A stretch of 64,000 bases of DNA from Gigaspora margarita (Eukaryota; Glomeromycota; Glomeromycetes; Diversisporales; Gigasporaceae), in contig WTPW01000020.1 of the NCBI GenBank assembly GCA_009809945.1, forward strand, positions 833,917 to 897,916. The letters are read 5' to 3'. Shown here one piece after another: positions 1 to 11,848 of this stretch; within the stretch, counting starts at the first letter, position 1; every line of letters begins with the position of its first letter. The position numbers and the translations under genes are program-made. The notes beneath the pieces are model-generated. The model was not told the DNA's origin. It worked only from the letters and a program-made list of their open reading frames with translations, and searched no databases.

Positions 1-420
1 AAAGATCTAGATGATCTTCAGATCTAAATTCGGATCGGATTACTGGATTAAGGAGTTGTTCCGACCCATAATCCGATACCGAATTTCATAAATGACATAC
101 CAACATACCATCTCTAGCATACACGTACCATGACGTTCAACAAGTCTATACGCGACAATACGTACAATCACGCGCCATTCAAACACGTACCATCCCGTAC
201 CATGAGCCTATACGTACCACAAACCCGAGCCATTACGAACATTACCGACACCATCCCGTATCACTACCCGTACCACTTTTTTTATAGGGCGTAATGCCCG
301 TACCATTTTTACCATGCCATTCTGTGAAATGTTCCTGTGTGTACCACATGATCCGTGCCATTTCAAGCATTTTCGACACCAACTCATACCACCACCTGCA
401 CCACTTTTCTTACAGGGCAC
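1..420 (-). repeat. CGTACC-rich dispersed repeat body
   Basis: Read on the minus strand, about 301-417 matches 44,074-44,190 on the plus strand, including a shared CCCTGTAAGAAAAGTG start and a GGATCATGTGGTAC core. The segment is internally duplicated: about 215-295 resembles 300-415. It is dense in CGTACC/GGTACG words and richer in CpG than the surrounding DNA. Beyond the core of about 115 bp this copy and the one at 44 kb diverge. It looks like the body of a retroposed or otherwise dispersed repeat whose head is the tRNA-like stretch next to it. Confidence 0.6.
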
Positions 421-492
421 CCGTTAGACTCAAACCGGCGACCTTCGATTGGGGACCCGGGAACGCAACCATTACACTAACGACCTATGGGT
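421..492 (-). repeat. tRNA-like head (SINE-like)
   Basis: On the minus strand this stretch has a good polymerase III A box (TAGTGTAATGG) and, about 40 nt on, a B box (GGTTTGAGTCT). The flanks do not form a 7-bp acceptor stem and the T stem does not pair, so it is not a working tRNA. Because it abuts the dispersed repeat body in the right orientation, a tRNA-derived SINE head is the simplest reading. It was seen in only one of the three copies of the repeat, so the link to the body is an inference. Confidence 0.45.
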
Positions 493-510
493 AAACACTG
501 CTTATAACTA

Positions 511-947
511 GGGTGTTCAATAAACTAATTAATCAAAACATAGTAGGGTCATATATGATTGGATTTTTTAATGGGTCGTTTCACATATGAATTTACATAT
601 GAATTTGTACTAATTTAGGTTCATTTTTCTACACAACCAACAGACAAAATTGTATCTTATTTTTTTTAAACTACAGTTTTAGACTAGCTCTACACTGAAA
701 TAGAACCGATTTTTTTAATAATTTTTTTTGTTAATTATTAATAAAATTTACCAAAATTTTATAAAAACTATTATAAACCAGGTTCTATTTCAATGTACAG
801 TTAGTCTAGAACTTCAGTGAAAAAAATATGATACAATTTTATCTGTTGGTTGTGTAGAAAAATGTACAAATTTATATGTAAATTCATATGTGAAATAACC
901 CTTAAAAAATCTGCTCATATATGACCTTAACTATGTTTTTAATACCC
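511..947. mobile_element. TA-flanked foldback MITE
   Basis: Long inverted repeat with arms of about 185 bp (511-715 and 781-947) around a short AT-rich loop. The ends read GGGTGTTCAATAAA and, inverted, GGGTATTAAAAACA, with TA on both sides (509-510, 948-949). There is no coding capacity. TA duplication suggests mobilisation by a Tc1/mariner-type transposase; the family is not identified. Confidence 0.75.
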
Positions 948-949
948 TA

Positions 950-1775
950 ACTTACAGCGTTCTTTCCTTTACAATTCATTGAATCCTCATAACTGTTTCA
1001 ATTTTTCTTAACCTTTCACATCCGCCGCAGGTAGTTACCACAGTGCTGCTTCCTGCTCATTCTACTGTAATGATAATACCAGACGCAATCTCATTTGCTA
1101 ATTTTTCCAGAGCTTATTATCGTTTCATATTTAATAATTCGGTTCAAATTTATTTTCAGCACGGGCTAGCTAGCATTCTTCTAGCCATATGATTGGTCAT
1201 ATCTATTTTTTTAATCGAAATATTTGAACCAATTTATTTACATCTTTTTACCTTTTTATTTGTGCTAATCTATTTACTCTTGCTAAGATGTGATTTTTTT
1301 TTGGAAATTTGTTTTCAAAATATGAATTTTAGCCTTATCTAAGTTGTAAGGACGTCAGCGATGCTCCATTTATACTTATAATGTATATTTATCGTTATCA
1401 ATACGAGATGGGTGTGAAATAGATAAAACACATGAATATTACTGATACAGCAATTTTATTAAAATATGAACAGATATAATAACATAATATACATTTAAAT
1501 AATCTTTTTCATCACCGAATCATACTTATGTTTTGTCATGCACTTGCGTGCGTCTTTATTAGTTTATTTTATTATGATCTGTTACTTTCTTTTTCTAAAG
1601 TGATAAGTGTTTGTTTTACCATAACAACGTGTATATAAACTGGATATATTGTAAGATCTTTTAGGTTAAATAATCTTTATTCCATAATCCATTGCGCAAA
1701 ATTATGAACGCAATATTTAAATAGAAATCTGAATCATAATTAAGAAAATTAAATCGATAAATCGTATATCAAAAG

Positions 1776-1865
<90 letters not shown>

Positions 1866-2536
1866 AGCTAATTCATTTGTTTAGATCTAAAATTCATAAG
1901 TTATAACTTCATAGTTCTAATAGGTTTAAAATTTAATCCGAGTTAAATGTTATGTATTATTACAAATAAATCTTTTGGTTGATGCTTAATTAAGGTTAAT
2001 TATAGTATGCATATATTTTTTTTATTCTATGTGTATTAAATAATTTAAAATTTATAATATTATTACTAAAATACATGTTTATTTATGCTAATTTATGTGA
2101 ATATTATATAAAAAAAATTTATTAGCAAAGTAATTTATAATTATCTAAAAAAATATATCTATGCCCAACGAAATGATTTTTCCATTTATTTATAATTTTG
2201 CTGTTATTTTTCTTTATTTTTCATGACAATTACATGTATTATTATTAGCGATTTTTAGATTTTACAGATGAGAGGCTATCTTTAAAAGAATCATGAAATT
2301 AATTAAGCATTTCAATTGATTAAGTACTGTACTATTTATTCCCGCTTTGCATGGAATCATGAAATATTTCTTCAGTTCCTAAAAATGCCTAAATACTTTC
2401 TTTAAATAAGATCTTTATACTGATTAATAAAACTGAATAAATTAAAATAGAAAATGCCAAATTCTAGAAATATAAATTTTAAATACATCAATCAAATTAA
2501 ACTGGAAACGTATTTTTAAATGAAATTTTCTTAATT
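950..2536. other. Intergenic, no gene seen
   Basis: AT-rich DNA without a convincing ORF, RNA gene or structured repeat, apart from the long A tract listed separately. Short ORFs here have no recognisable motif. Confidence 0.6.
1778..1864 (+). repeat. Poly(A) tract, 87 nt
   Basis: Uninterrupted run of 87 A. It could be the tail of a retroposed sequence, but no recognisable retroposon lies upstream. The exact length is likely to be unreliable in any assembly. Confidence 0.9.
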
Positions 2537-2538
2537 TA

Positions 2539-3338
2539 CACCAGAGTATGAAACACGGATATAATTCATAAATTATTGTAATATAAAATTTAAAGCAAAA
2601 AAATTTAAATTCAATTAAAGTAAGGATAGGGTTAAGGTAAAAGTTTAGGTTAGAGGAGCTATTTATATACCCGTGTTTCATTGGGGTATTCGGTCAGCAA
2701 TGTTTGACAAAACTATATGCGGTACCATATAAAAATTAATTATTAAAGATGTTTTTGAATTTAATGATCAGGATAGTGATCAAGATAGTTACTGGGGTTA
2801 TTTATCACTTTTTATATATAATTTAATAGTAAAGAATGACTTGCATGTTTTTAGATGTCTAGAGCGAATAGCATTATTTTTCTTAATTATTTTAGCATAA
2901 ATCGATTCTTAAACACCTTTATAACAAAGTTACGTTGAAAATTTTGCATTCTGGTATTAAATTTTTTTGCCCACAATGAAAATACTCTTTTAGAATAGTT
3001 TAAACATGAAACAGAATTTTTGTAAGAGTCAACTTGAAATTTAAATATTAATGTTAAAAAAGTTTCAACGTAACTTTGTTATAAAGGTGTTTAAGAATCG
3101 AATTATGCTAAAATAATTAAGAAAAATAATGCTATTCGCTCTAGACATCTAAAAACATATAAGTCATTCTTTACTATGAAATTATATATAAAAAGTGATA
3201 AATAACCCCAGTAACTATCTTGATCACTATCCTGATCATTAAATTCAAAAAAATCTTTAATAATTAATTTTTATATGGTACCGCATATGGTTTTGTCAAC
3301 ATTGTTGACCGAACACCCCAGTGTTTCATACCCTAGTG
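2539..3338. mobile_element. TA-flanked MITE split by insertion
   Basis: The outer ends are inverted copies (CACCAGAGTATGAAACACGG at left, CACTAGGGTATGAAACACGG inverted at right) flanked by TA at 2537-2538 and 3339-3340. Without the inner element (2682-3320) and one copy of its target duplication it would be about 152 bp. The right arm runs through the insertion point, which shows that the MITE was in place first. Probably of Tc1/mariner type; non-coding. Confidence 0.75.
2682..3320. mobile_element. MULE-like MITE, 9-bp TSD
   Basis: A 639-bp element with inverted arms of about 270 bp. The ends read TGGGGTATTCGGTCAGCAAT and, inverted, TGGGGTGTTCGGTCAACAAT. It is flanked by an exact 9-bp duplication, GTGTTTCAT (2673-2681 and 3321-3329). 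Long TIRs with a 9-bp TSD are the signature of Mutator-like elements; there is no transposase. It sits inside the TA-flanked MITE listed separately. Confidence 0.85.
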
Positions 3339-3392
3339 TACAAATAGAAATTGCCTTTTTAATATATCATAAATAATTAGAATAGACTAGTA

Positions 3393-3562
3393 CAGTCAGA
3401 CTCTCTAAGTATATCTTCTATAAGTGCATGCCTTCACTAAAGACGCACATAAACTCTTTCCTAAATATATAATTGAACTTTATAATTGCACTTTTTCTTA
3501 TTCTCTAAGCGCATGCTGTTAAAGTGTGGCTTGAAGTGCATGCACTTCGAAAGGTTTGACTG
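3393..3562. mobile_element. Short CAGTCAGAC-type MITE
   Basis: 170 bp between TA dinucleotides (3391-3392, 3563-3564). The left end is CAGTCAGACTCTCTAAGT; the right end inverted is CAGTCAAACCTTTCGAAGTG. The terminus resembles the larger elements at 25.7, 28.5 and 63.1 kb, so it is probably a short relative of that family. Confidence 0.7.
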
Positions 3563-3700
3563 TAGTTAGGTATTTTCAAATATTTATACTTAATTTAATA
3601 TCTTTTTATGTATAAGGCTTTATTCGTATTAATTTATATTTATTTTATTTTTTTTTTATAGCTAAAATCGAAATTGTAAAAAAATTTTTATTCTTTACAG

Positions 3701-3933
3701 AAGATTGCTATTTACCACCACTAGTGATAATCATCAGTATTACCATATCTCAAAAACGTACTAAGTAAACGGGTACTCTAAATAAAAATGTTCAGGAAGT
3801 TGAAAACCTCACGGGAACTAAGATCGGGGCCTTATGCCTAATCTACATTATATTATATAAAAAACAAAAATTTTAAAACTGCACACTAACCCTAAAAACT
3901 TTACTGGTACTGGTGATAAGTAGCAATTTTCTT
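3701..3933. mobile_element. Possible MITE, short TIRs
   Basis: Imperfect inverted ends of about 25 bp (TTGCTATTTACCACCACTAG against TTGCTACTTATCACCAGTAC inverted) with an unrelated interior. No clear target duplication was found, so this is a weaker call than its neighbours. Confidence 0.45.
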
Positions 3934-4065
3934 TTTGGGAATTAATTGAAATTATTTTTTTTGTCCAACTATCAACAAAATTTTCTAAATTATAAAGCAA
4001 ATCTTATGTAGATAAATGATGTTTATGAAAATTTACTTTCCTACGTACGTCTGTAATTTTTTTTA

Positions 4066-4224
4066 TAGTGCTTTGCAAATCACTGTGCTCAGAAATTCCA
4101 CTTAGCACATTGAGGAACAGGAATCTATAAATAAATGCCAATCATAGAATGGCATTTTTTCTAAATTCCTTATTCCCAGTGAGTTGCATGGTATTTGCTG
4201 ATCGCATTAATTTAAAAAGCACTG
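4066..4224. mobile_element. Diverged hairpin MITE
   Basis: 159 bp flanked by TA on both sides (4064-4065, 4225-4226). Ends TAGTGCTTTGCAAAT and, inverted, CAGTGCTTTTTAAAT. The two halves fold on each other through most of their length, with the turn near 4,145 (ATGCCA/TGGCAT). Confidence 0.6.
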
Positions 4225-4226
4225 TA

Positions 4227-5584
4227 AATATGCCAGATTTGTAATTTGTCCGTCTATCGAAATTATGATAATTATAATGAAGGTACGTGCAGTAGCTCGA
4301 ACGTAGTAATATCTTCAAGTGCGTAAATACATGACAAAATGATCATATCATATTCAATGCAACTAGACAAATCAAATTTTTTACACGTCTGAATAATCTA
4401 AACATACTATTTTGAGAATTTAAAATTATTGAACGAACGACGGCAGATTTTCACTCCTTATAAAATAAAAACAGTAAGTTCAATGGTGTTTTCAACCGCC
4501 TAGAAAAAAGTAATCCAGCGTTACCACCAATCGAGGCGCAGTCACATGGTATACCACCCTCCTGATCTCATTTAACTCTTTATAATGAAACTTTTTATAA
4601 TGGTATACAGATGTTATCATGTTCTAAATCTTTTCAGTATCACTTGAACACTGGTGAATTTTTCAAACGCCAATCCTTCCATGATTGATTGTCTTAAAGA
4701 AGGTATAGCATCTTCTTCTATTTCTATTCCTCCACATTTATTGCAATGAGAGTTAGTATAAATGGTGAGATCAAAGAATTGAATGAAACTGACCGGCATT
4801 GTCTAAATGCGATAAAATTGGAGTGGTGTCTAAAGAAGCTACGCAGATAAAAAATTATTACACGTTGAAACAAAGTTAATCTAAAGCCTCAATCGATTTT
4901 GAAGTTTATTTGATTTTAATCAATAAGAAACCCATAATTGTTCAATATAAATATACACATGTATCATACTTTTTTGACAGTTGCTACATTATGCCAATTT
5001 ACTGTCATATATAAATGTTAAAGAATTTATAATGAAATCTTGAAAATACACTAATTGATAACCACTAATCAGCTAGCAAATCGTTCAAACCTTAAATGAT
5101 CTCAAAAATAAGACTTCTTTAAAAAAAAAAAAAAGGATAATATAATAGAACACTATATTTACTATCTTGTTTTTAAAAATCACTTTACAATTTTAGCAGA
5201 ATGTTATTCTATGTCATTACAACATTATAGTATTAGTGTAATTTAGTGACATTTCGGTAAATTTGTTTTATTTAACTTAATAATATTATCATATGATTTC
5301 ATGTGATTGACTGGATTTTATGTATAACAGAAGTTCAATAATGTTTTCTAATTTTTCATATTGGTATATATCACGTGTGAAATTTATATGAAATTCAAAT
5401 ACGTTCTAAAATTATGTATAATGTTTGTGACATAACTATAAACACAATAGCATTATTATATTTAGATACAACTGCTTTATGGTAATTTGATATTATGAAA
5501 TTTTGATATTACAGCATTATAGCATTATGACATTACAGTATTTCAGCACAAAATAATTGTGGCAAATAATACAGCACATACTAT
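4227..5584. other. Intergenic, no gene seen
   Basis: AT-rich. The minus-strand 60-codon ORF at 4617-4799 has no recognisable motif or paralogue in the window. Short repeats of the ATTATGACATTACAG type occur around 5,200-5,540. Confidence 0.55.
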
Positions 5585-6314
5585 AACCATATTAATTTAT
5601 CAAATTTAATTCTCCCACCAACTATAAATAGACTATAGTATACATTTATTCATGTTAATGCATAATATTTATTTATATTTAAAAGAAGTGAAGCAAAAAA
5701 TATAAAAATAAAAAACGGTCAATAATGACAGTACATAATAAATTCTAATATATAAAAATGTACCAAAATTAAACAGACTGGCCTAAATATCGCCTAAGTT
5801 ACTCTAAACTAACCTAATATAGGCCAAATGCTTATCTGTGATATTGTAATTATCACAGATTAAACTGTTCTTAATTTATCCTTTATTTTTTAAAATCAAG
5901 TAATGAAATTTCTGCATAATCATGATCTAGTTTTCAAATAAAAAAGAAAAGCAGAATATTTCTTGAGAAATTATAGCTATTTAACTTTTAAAGCTATGTT
6001 TAGATTTAAATATTAAAAAAAAGAATATAATTAAGTAATATATATATATATATATATTGCATCACAAGAACAATAAAATCTTTCAAGTAAATATTCTAAA
6101 GGAAAATACTACCACTATTGTAAATATCTGTTGCGCAAGTTTTAGTCTCCAATTTTGAATTCTTTAAATATGTATTTTACTATTTTTTTCAACCAATAGT
6201 TACTCAACTATTACACTCAAATAGGCTGGTTATGCAAGAAAAATAAGAATAATCTCTTTGAAAAATCATTCTTTTTTGTTTAAAATTCAGAAAATATTTA
6301 TTAAAAAAGAAGCT

Positions 6315-9300
6315 TTAAACAAATTTATTAGGGGTATACTTCTTTAAAAAATTGGCAAAATTTCCTTCAAAACAGTATGAGGAATCCAAATATTTTGATA
6401 CTTTTACCGTAAATGATCTACTATTGAAATCTAAATATTCAGGTAGGGTATCTGGTAAACTTTTAATTAATTGGTCAGCATTTAGAAACTCCATTTTTAA
6501 ATCATCAATTTTTGCAGATTTAATAATTTCGCACAATTGATCAATTTTCAAACAGATATCTTTAGCAGTGGGTCTTGATTGAGGATTTATATCCATACAT
6601 TGTTTAGCCAACTCAATATAGCATTTTGGAGTTCCATCAGCAATTTTTGGCCGCAACCCGAACAAAATTCTTACCGCAAGTTCAGAATAAGAACAACATT
6701 TGTAATCATTGAATGCGTTTTGACCATTTGACATTTCTGCCATAATAATACCAAAACTATATACATCAGATTGTTGGGAATATGGTTTTCCGTCAAATAC
6801 AACTGGGTCTGTATAATGTAGCATACCATAAATTGTATTTTTTGATACTGGTGCATCAGCAAAAATTGTAAGTCCTAAATCTCCAATTTTAATTAATTCT
6901 TGGTCTTCATTTTTGCAAATTAATATATTTTTTGAATGCAAATCACGATGTATTAATCCACGTTCATGAATCTGTACCAATCTATATAAAAATTGATTTA
7001 TGTTAACTGATGTCAGATAAATATGTAAAATAAATTACTTATTATATACCCTTTTATAATAGATTGTAGCCTTGTGAGTTTCTTTTGCCACGGAATATCT
7101 TTATAACTTTCTGAAAGGCTATCAAACAAGTTACCACCTTCTGCATACTCCATTACTATATAAATTTTATCTGATTCCAAACTTTGCGCAATGCCATAAT
7201 AATTTAAAATGTAATCGTCAGAACGTGTAATTTCAAATGGGATTAACTGTTTATTTGAATAAAAAAAAGAAAATTTTAAATATGTAAGAAAAACAAAATA
7301 ATAATTTGAAAATAAATGCACTTACCTCATTTGCAATATCTACAGAAAGACCTTTTGAAGATTTTAAATATTTGAGAGCTACCTTTCTTTTCACTCCTAA
7401 ATTATTCACCCAAGTAGCTTTAAAGATTTTGCCAAACCCACCTTCATTCAAAACTTTAATACCCTGAAGTTCATTATAAGGTATTAGTGATCTAATACCC
7501 TTTGATTCATAGTGGCCGTCATTGATTCTTTTAACTATTGCAAATTCTAATACAGCAGAGCCATAATCGGGTTTGATATCCAATGATTTTTTAAGGTCTA
7601 AATATGCTTCATGATATTTACACATCATTTTATATATAATTCCTCGACAATATAATGTCTCAGAACAACTTGGATTCGCTTTCAATAATAAGTTGGCGTC
7701 TAAAAGCGCTTTATCAAATTCGCATAAAGTGTGATAACACTCCATTCGTTTTTTTAATGCATCTAAATTGTTTGGGTTTATTTCTAATGATTTATTTGCA
7801 TATAAAAGTGCTTCAATAGGTTTGTCAAGTAGTAAATAAAATCCTGAACATTTATTCATCACTTTAAAATTTTTTGGCGTCAATTCCAATAGTTTGCTAC
7901 AATCTGAAAGTGCTTTCTCATATCTACCCATTCTATCGTATATATCTGCGCGTTCCAATAGTGTATCAGCGAGAAATTTTTTTGGTGCTGATTCATATAG
8001 TTTATCATAATCCAAAAGTGCCTCCTCAAATTTACCCACCATTCTATACATACGTGCGCGATTAAATAATGAAGCTATGTTCCAAGTATCATTTTTTGAT
8101 CTTAATTTCAGAAATCTACTCAAATCTGAAATTGCCTTGTAATATTTATTTAATAATGCATAAGTCTCCCCGCGATTACGTATTGCGTTAGCATTATTTG
8201 GTTCCAATTTTAATGCTTTATTAAAATCAAAAAGTGCTTTTTCATATTCTTTTGATATTTTATAAACTTCTCCGCGGCCTGTTAATGCTTCTATATCATT
8301 TGGATCTGCGTTCAGCAACCTATCGAAATCTTTTATAGCATCACCATATTTACCTAATAGTGCATAAGTTGCTCCACGTCCATCTAATATTTCTAAATTA
8401 TCCGGTTCAATTTCTAAAGATTTATTGAAATCTAAAAGTGCTTCGTCAAACTTTTCCAATAGTCCATAAGTCCTTGCACGGATAATTAATGTTTTTAAAT
8501 CGTTCGGCACGATTTTCAAGAATTTACTGAAATCTGAAAGTGCTTCATCATATTTATGCAATCTAAAATAGGCATTTCCACGATTCAACAACGTAAAGAC
8601 GTTATAATGTTTCACTTCGAGAGACATACTAAAATCAAAGATAGCTTCATCATGCTTAAATAATTCTATATACGTAAATCCACGATAGACTAATGCTTCA
8701 GCATTATCTGGCTCCATTTTCAGTGACTTATTTAGATTTGAAAGAGCTTCTTCGAATTCTCTTAATTTAAAATAAGCTACTCCACGATACATTAATGCAT
8801 AGGCATCATCTGGTTTTGTTTTTAGTACTCTATTAAAATCAGAAAGCGCTGCATTATATTCACCTAGTGTAATGTAGCATTGACCACGAAAATTTAATGC
8901 AAAATTATTATTAGGATTTATTCCCAATAAACAGCTTGTTTCAAATATTGATTCGCTATATTTGCCCATATATGCATAGGTTACAGCTCGATTAGTTAAC
9001 ATCTCAGTGTCATCTGGCTTCATTTCCAGAAATTTATTAAAATCTGAAATTGCTTCATCATATTTACCCATATTCAAATAACTAGTCCCACGATAATTTA
9101 AAATAACGGTGTTATTCGGTTCTTTATCTAATAATTTATTAAAATCTGAAATTGCTTCAATATATTTGCCCATATTCATGTAGGTTGTCCCACGGCTGGT
9201 TAGCGCAGCAATGTCATCTGGCTTTAATTCTAGTAATTTATTAAAGTCTAAATATGCTTCTGTATATTTTCCCAATTGTTTGTAAATTTCTCCACGACTC

Positions 9301-10577
9301 CTTAATGCTATTTCATTAGTCTGTTCTATTTTCAATGCATTACTAAAATATGAAATCGCCTTTTCATATTCACCTATCGAGTAGTGAGCCTTTCCAAGAT
9401 ATATTAATCCATAAACATCGTCTTCGCAATTTTTATGCATTGCTTGAATATATTCACTTTCAAAATTATGTCGAATTGTTAAGGATCTATTCATGTCAGA
9501 AAGTCCTTCATTAAATTTACCGATCTTCATATAAATTGCTCCACGGTTATTTAGTATAGTAGGATGGTTAGGATCGATTTCAAGTGATCTGTTAATATCC
9601 AACAATGCTTTATCATATTCACCTAACATTTTATATGCCGATCCGCGATTATTCAAACATTTTGCATTGTTGGGTTCAATTTCTAATGACTTGTTAAAAT
9701 CAGAAATTGCATCATAATATCTGCCCAATATTAAATACACTCCCCCACGAGCATCTAACGTCCAGGAATCATTGGAATTTATTTCCAAAGTTCTGTTAAA
9801 ATCAGAAATTGCATTGTCATATTGATTTAACGAAAGGTGTGTAATCCCACGCAATTTGAGTACTGAGGCATCGTTTGGGTTGATTTCTAAAGATCTATTA
9901 AAATCTAAAAGTGCTTCATTGTATTTCCTTAATCTAGAATAAGCTTCCCCACGATGTATAAGTACAGAAGCATTAAATTTACCCAAATCTTTATATGATG
10001 TTCCGTGATTGTGAAGTGAAGTCGAATTAATTTCAATAGATTTATTAAAGTCAGAAAGAGCTTCATTATACTTTGCCAACGATAAGTAAGTTATTCCGCG
10101 GTTCATCAATGTCCAAGCATTACCCGGATCAATTACTAATGATATATTGAAATCTGTAAGTGCTTTATCATGCTCATTCAACTGATGATAAGTAATTGCC
10201 CGGGAATGGAATGCTAAAGAATTGTTGGGTTCGATTTTTAATGATCTATTAAAATCTGAAAGTGCTTCATAGTATTTGCCCAAGATCACATAAGTTTCTC
10301 CCCGAATTAATAAAATTAAAGCATTATTTGATTCAATTTCCAGCGATCTTTTAAAATATGAAAGTGCTTTCTTATAATTGCCAGCATTTTTATAATATTC
10401 TCCCAAATTATTTAATGCGTCAACATAAGTTTTCCCACGATTTTGTCCATTAAAATCTGAAAATGTTTTCTCATGTTCAATACAAATTTCTCCACATAAT
10501 TTTAGTGCCGAAGAATCATTTGGTCTGAGTTTTAATAATTTATTAAAGTCCGAAATTGCCTCGTTGTATTTATTCAA
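6315..10577 (-). CDS. TPR-kinase (3' part of copy 1, spliced)
   Basis: The long exon runs from about 10,577 down to 7,326 and carries some 27 TPRs, then the kinase N-lobe: glycine loop NEGGFGKIF and VALK lysine. Intron 1 is 7,247-7,325 (GTAAGT...CAG), exon 2 is 7,050-7,246 with the hinge VMEYAEGG, intron 2 is 6,982-7,049 (GTATAT...TAG), and exon 3 is 6,315-6,981. Exon 3 holds the catalytic loop HRDLHSKN, DLG in place of DFG, and SDVYSFGIIMAEM. Splicing gives KGLVQIHERGLIHRD across the second junction. The protein ends about 18 residues beyond the stop of the paralogue. It is a TKL-type Ser/Thr kinase by family resemblance; the substrate is unknown. Confidence 0.75.
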
Positions 10578-11848
10578 GATTTTATAGGTTGTACCCGATT
10601 CCTTAATGCGAAAACGCTATCCGGCTTAAGTTCTAGGGATTTATTGAGATCAAAGAGTGCATCATTATATTTATTCAGCATTATATATGTTACACCTCGA
10701 TTTCTTAATGAAAAGGCATTATTTGATTTAATTTTTAGCGCTTTATTGAAATCCGTAAGCGCCTCATTATATTTTCTTAATAATCTATAAGTTTTTCCAC
10801 GACTTCTTAACGCCCAAGCGTTATCCGGTTCTATTTCCAGTGACTTATTAAGATTAGAAAGCGCTTCATCATATTTACACAATGCTCTGAGTGTTGATCC
10901 ACGTCCTCGTAAAATAAGTGCATTATTGGGACCAAGCTTTATTGCCTCATTAAGATCTGTAAGTGCTTCATAAAATTTATGCTGACAATAGTAAGTAACC
11001 CCACGTTCTGTTAAAGCTGCTACATTATCTGGTTTTATTTCCAAATATTTGTGAAAATATAAGATTGCATCATTATATTTACCCAAAATTCTATAAGTTT
11101 CTCCATAAATCGTTAACAAATATTCATTATCTGGCTCTATGTTTAGTGATTTGCTGAAGTCTGTAAGCGCTTCTTCATATTTGCCTATTTTTTTATAAGT
11201 TTCTCCACGAATCCTTAATATATATGCATCATCTGGTTCTTGTTCAAGCAATTTATTAAAATCTGTAAGTGCCTCTTCAAATTTACACAATTTTTTATAA
11301 ATTTCTCCACGAATCCTTAACATATATGCATCATCCGGCTTTATTTTAAGTAATTTATTAAAATCCATAAGTGCATCTTCAAATTTATTCAATTTATTAC
11401 AAGTTTCGCCACGAATTCTTAATGTATGTGCATCGTCTGGCTCTATTTCTAGTAATTTGTTAAAATCCATAAGTGCTTCTTCATATTTATTCATTTCATA
11501 ATAAGTTTGGCCACGATTTATTAATAAAACTTTATCCAATCTCTCAATTTCTGACTTTCCAGGCAATATTACACCACGTGTATTGTCTGATTCCATTTCC
11601 AGTGATTTATTGAGATCTGTAAGTGCTTCTTCATGTTTATTTAATTTATTATAAATCTTCCCACGAATCACTACTGCATATGCTTCGTTTGGCCCTATTT
11701 TCAAAAACCTATTAATATCTAAAAGTGCTTCTTCATTCTTATCTATATTTAAATAAATTATTCCACAATAAAAAAGCGAAAACAAATCATTAGGTTCCAT
11801 GTCTAGTATTTGATTTAAAGTTGCAAGTGCCTCATCAAAATTTCCCAT
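10574..11848 (-). CDS. TPR protein fragment (5' part of copy 1)
   Basis: Open frame of 424 aa starting at an ATG inside the first TPR. It is made of about a dozen TPRs of 34 residues with the pattern R-G-x2-Y-x3-GKY-x2-A-x2-DFNK-x-L-x-I-x-P-D. It ends out of frame after ALRNR, exactly where the paralogue reads on through the next TPR. TPRs form helical scaffolds for protein contacts. This is most simply the upstream part of the same gene as 6,315-10,577, not a separate gene. Confidence 0.65.
   Translation of the reverse strand: MGNFDEALATLNQILDMEPNDLFSLFYCGIIYLNIDKNEEALLDINRFLKIGPNEAYAVVIRGKIYNKLNKHEEALTDLNKSLEMESDNTRGVILPGKSEIERLDKVLLINRGQTYYEMNKYEEALMDFNKLLEIEPDDAHTLRIRGETCNKLNKFEDALMDFNKLLKIKPDDAYMLRIRGEIYKKLCKFEEALTDFNKLLEQEPDDAYILRIRGETYKKIGKYEEALTDFSKSLNIEPDNEYLLTIYGETYRILGKYNDAILYFHKYLEIKPDNVAALTERGVTYYCQHKFYEALTDLNEAIKLGPNNALILRGRGSTLRALCKYDEALSNLNKSLEIEPDNAWALRSRGKTYRLLRKYNEALTDFNKALKIKSNNAFSLRNRGVTYIMLNKYNDALFDLNKSLELKPDSVFALRNRVQPIKS

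Larger units (their letters stand above)
6315..11848 (-). pseudogene. TPR-repeat TKL kinase, decaying copy 1
   Basis: Same layout as the paralogue at 36.3-42.2 kb: a very long TPR exon and two kinase exons. Compared with it, this copy has lost the initiator ATG: an in-frame stretch without ATG continues upstream of 11,848 to about 12,025, and where copy 2 has AAAAAATGG this copy has AAAAAAGGC. It also lacks one base in a G run near 10,600, which splits the TPR exon into two frames. The first in-frame ATG left is at 11,848. The kinase exons stay open and keep all main motifs, so decay is recent, or the frameshift is an assembly error in a homopolymer. If expressed, the product would be a cytoplasmic TPR scaffold kinase. 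Confidence 0.7.

Noticed and set aside
421-492. Functional tRNA gene
   Set aside because: A and B boxes are present but acceptor and T stems do not pair.
4617-4799. 60-codon minus-strand ORF beginning MPVSFIQFFD
   Set aside because: Expected by chance at this length and composition; no motif, no duplicate.
7874-8065. Plus-strand ORF inside the TPR exon (and a similar one at 38,248-38,517)
   Set aside because: Antisense shadow of the TPR repeats; periodic composition, no motif of its own.
10574-10577. Two separate TPR genes meeting at 10,575
   Set aside because: The paralogue is continuous across this point; the 4-base overlap of frames comes from a one-base difference, not from two genes.
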